Below are positions 11,577 through 13,269 of a stretch of 13,269 nt of DNA, piece after piece (within the stretch, counting starts at the first letter, position 1; every line of letters begins with the position of its first letter). The notes under the pieces were generated by a model. It saw only the letters and a program-made list of their open reading frames with translations, made no database searches and was not told the DNA's origin. The DNA comes from an uncultured Clostridia bacterium (lineage in GTDB: Bacteria; Bacillota; Clostridia; Oscillospirales; Ruminococcaceae), in NCBI GenBank assembly GCA_947175045.1, contig CAMWLH010000020.1, positions 1 to 13,269 of the forward strand, given 5' to 3'. Both the position numbers and the translations under genes were made by a program.

Positions 11577-12535
11577 CAATGCTTTCCGTGATAATTCCCT
11601 GTTATAACGAGCAGGAAAACATAGCCAATACTGCCGCGGTGATATCGCGGATACTGGACGCGGAGGGTATAGGGTATGAGATCGTATTCGCCGACGACGG
11701 GTCAAGGGACGCAAGCTGGGCGGAGATATGCCGCCTTAATGAGGAAGAGCCCCGGGTGAGGGGACTGCGGTTCTCGCGCAATTTCGGCAAGGAGGGCGCG
11801 ATATTCGCAGGGCTCAAGGCGGCGGAGGGCGACTGCGCGGTGCTTATTGACTGCGATCTTCAGCACCCGCCGGAGCTTATTCCGAAGATGTACAGAATGT
11901 GGGAGAGCGGTGCGGAGGTCGTGGAGGCCAGGAAGTCCTCGCGCGGGCGCGAGAGCCTGTTCTACAAGCTGTTCGCAAAGGGATTTTACAGGCTGATGAA
12001 GTCCTCGTCGGGGATAAACTTGGACGGAGCGAGCGATTTTAAGCTGCTGGACAGGAAGGTCGTGGACGCGCTTAACGAGATGCCCGAGCGCATGACGTTT
12101 TTCAGGGCGCTGTCGGGCTGGGTGGGGTTCCGTACGGAGCACATCGAGTTTGAGGTGAAGCCTCGGAACGCGGGCAAGACCAAGTGGAATTACAAAAAGC
12201 TGTTTGTTTTCGGAATAAACTCCGTCACGTCGTTCACGAATTTCCCGATGCAGATAATCACGCTGGTAGGCGTTGTTTTCGGGATATTCGCGGTGGTGAT
12301 GGGGGTTCAGACTCTTGTTAATTATTTCAGCGGCAACGCGCGTGACGGGTTTACCACGGTGATATTGCTGCTGCTTATTCTCGGCGCCTGCCTTATGATT
12401 GGGGTTGGCATTATCGGATTTTATCTGTCAAAAATTTATGAGGAGATAAAGCGCAGACCGCGCTATATCATTTCGGAGTATACAAAAATTCGCGGCGAAA
12501 GGAATGAATCGGGTGAGCGGGAACAGCGTGGCTGA
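11573..12535 (+). CDS. GtrB/CsbB-type polyprenyl-phosphate glycosyltransferase (GT2)
   Basis: A 320-residue family 2 glycosyltransferase, starting in an ATGA overlap with the YjbQ gene. The GT-A domain has VIIPCYNEQENI (6-17), FADDGSRD (39-46), RNFGKEGAIFAGL (69-81) and the metal-binding DCDLQHPPEL (93-102). Next come DGASDFKLLDRKVV (151-164) and a GKTKW motif (201-205). Two membrane helices near the C-terminus (about 224-248 and 261-287) and a basic tail (EIKRRPRY) complete the GtrB/CsbB/DPM1-like plan. Such enzymes move one sugar from a nucleotide donor to undecaprenyl phosphate on the inner membrane face. The donor sugar cannot be read from the sequence. The YfhO-family gene next to it suggests use of the lipid-linked sugar in surface-polymer glycosylation, as with CsbB and YfhO of Bacillus subtilis. 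Confidence 0.92.
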   Translation: MTMLSVIIPCYNEQENIANTAAVISRILDAEGIGYEIVFADDGSRDASWAEICRLNEEEPRVRGLRFSRNFGKEGAIFAGLKAAEGDCAVLIDCDLQHPPELIPKMYRMWESGAEVVEARKSSRGRESLFYKLFAKGFYRLMKSSSGINLDGASDFKLLDRKVVDALNEMPERMTFFRALSGWVGFRTEHIEFEVKPRNAGKTKWNYKKLFVFGINSVTSFTNFPMQIITLVGVVFGIFAVVMGVQTLVNYFSGNARDGFTTVILLLLILGACLMIGVGIIGFYLSKIYEEIKRRPRYIISEYTKIRGERNESGEREQRG

Positions 12536-13269
12536 GGTCAGCGGAAGCGGGAAAAAGGAAAATTTCTTTACGAGAAACTATATTCTGCTCGTGTCGGCGC
12601 TGCTGCCCGCGGCTGTTCTTTTCGCGGCTTATATTATTTTTGGCATTTACCCGTTTGGAGAGAGGTCGGTGCTGTCGCTTGATCTCAATGCTCAGTATGT
12701 GTATTATTTCGATTATATGTACGACGTGCTGGCGGGTAAGGAGAGCATTTTTTACTGCTGGAGCAGAAATCTCTCGGGGGAGTTCGCTGGGATAATCGGC
12801 TATTATCTCGCAAGCCCGTTTAACTGGATCGTATGGGCTTTCCCGCGCAAGATGATAACCGAGGGTCTGCTGGCGATGATGGTTGCCAAGGCGGGCGCGG
12901 CGGGGCTTACTGCGGCGGTATTGCTGAAAAAACACCGCGGGTACTCAAATACTACCGCCGCGACTTTTTCGGTGATGTATGCGCTGTGCGGTTTCTTTGT
13001 CGTACAGACGATGAACCCCATGTGGCTGGACGGGCTTATCGGGCTGCCGCTGGTAATAATGGGCATAGAGCGTATCTGTGAGCGAAAGGGCTTCGCGCTG
13101 TATGTGCTGTCGCTGCTGTATGTTTTTGTGACGAATTTCTATATCGGCTATATGGTCGGTATTTTCTCGGCGCTGTATTTCGTGTATTTTGTGCTCTCCG
13201 CCCGTTCAAAAAAGACCTGCGGTGCTTCGGTGTTCGTGGTTTACGGGTGCTCGTCGCTGGCAGCGCTGC
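12513..13269 (+). CDS. YfhO-family membrane glycosyltransferase (partial)
   Basis: The frame opens at GTG 12513, nine bases after AAAGGA (12498-12503), and overlaps the preceding gene by 23 bases. It is still open at the window edge, showing 252 residues of a protein that is usually about 800-900 long. A GTG at 12528 is a second start option. After a short cytoplasmic N-terminus, the first membrane helix (about 22-44) is followed by YPFGERSVLSLDLNAQYVYY (46-65), the YfhO signature loop with its acidic residue and Gln-Tyr. Then come a loop with FYCWSRNLSGE (80-90) and further helices at about 95-110, 117-137, 147-164, 173-185 and 196-229. YfhO proteins are GT-C-type enzymes that place a sugar from a polyprenyl-phosphate carrier on lipoteichoic acid or a similar polymer outside the membrane. 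The adjacent CsbB-like gene would supply that carrier-linked sugar. Confidence 0.88.
   Translation, partial: MSGNSVAEVSGSGKKENFFTRNYILLVSALLPAAVLFAAYIIFGIYPFGERSVLSLDLNAQYVYYFDYMYDVLAGKESIFYCWSRNLSGEFAGIIGYYLASPFNWIVWAFPRKMITEGLLAMMVAKAGAAGLTAAVLLKKHRGYSNTTAATFSVMYALCGFFVVQTMNPMWLDGLIGLPLVIMGIERICERKGFALYVLSLLYVFVTNFYIGYMVGIFSALYFVYFVLSARSKKTCGASVFVVYGCSSLAAL

Overview
The window looks like a piece of a Clostridia chromosome, most likely a Ruminococcus/Oscillospiraceae-type gut anaerobe. The reasons are strong AAAGGA/GGAGG ribosome binding sites, frequent GTG starts, lipobox lipoproteins, a TmcAL gene, an acetate kinase gene and a CsbB/YfhO-type envelope glycosylation pair. This is an inference from gene content; no rRNA or species marker is present.

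Layout. Positions 1-62 hold the last codons of a plus-strand gene, probably a type III glutamine synthetase. A promoter-like site and a strong hairpin terminator follow (89-198) and may together form a very short RNA gene. A visibly AT-richer stretch (about 200-2800) holds three things: a long structured leader, a secreted matrixin-type metalloprotease (586-1266) with a lipoprotein of two repeated domains (1281-2234), and, on the minus strand, a small unknown gene (2455-2793) with a decayed copy of a MurD C-terminus (2364-2429).

The minus-strand block 2455-6447 reads, in transcription order: a DUF4380/mutarotase-like protein, murL, murD2 and the 112-residue unknown protein. murL and murD2 overlap by four bases (GTGA). 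I read them as the alternative D-glutamate route of peptidoglycan synthesis known from Xanthomonas: MurD2 adds L-Glu to UDP-MurNAc-L-Ala, and MurL epimerises that glutamate to D-Glu on the nucleotide precursor. This is the most notable system in the window.

Positions 6651-9539 hold tmcAL (minus) and ackA (plus), both acetate-using enzymes. They are driven from back-to-back promoters with the same hexamers, TTGATT-17-TAAAAT. Several copies of a palindromic intergenic element about 90-115 bp long, with GAATTTTCC/GGAAAATT ends, sit in the leaders and flanks of these genes.

From a near-consensus promoter at 9794-9822 a tight plus-strand operon runs to the window end: a small membrane protein, an anchored DUF4097 beta-helix protein, a YjbQ-family protein, a GtrB/CsbB-type polyprenyl-phosphate glycosyltransferase, and the start of a YfhO-family membrane glycosyltransferase. 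The last two probably glycosylate a cell-surface polymer such as lipoteichoic acid. With murL/murD2, they give the window a cell-envelope theme.
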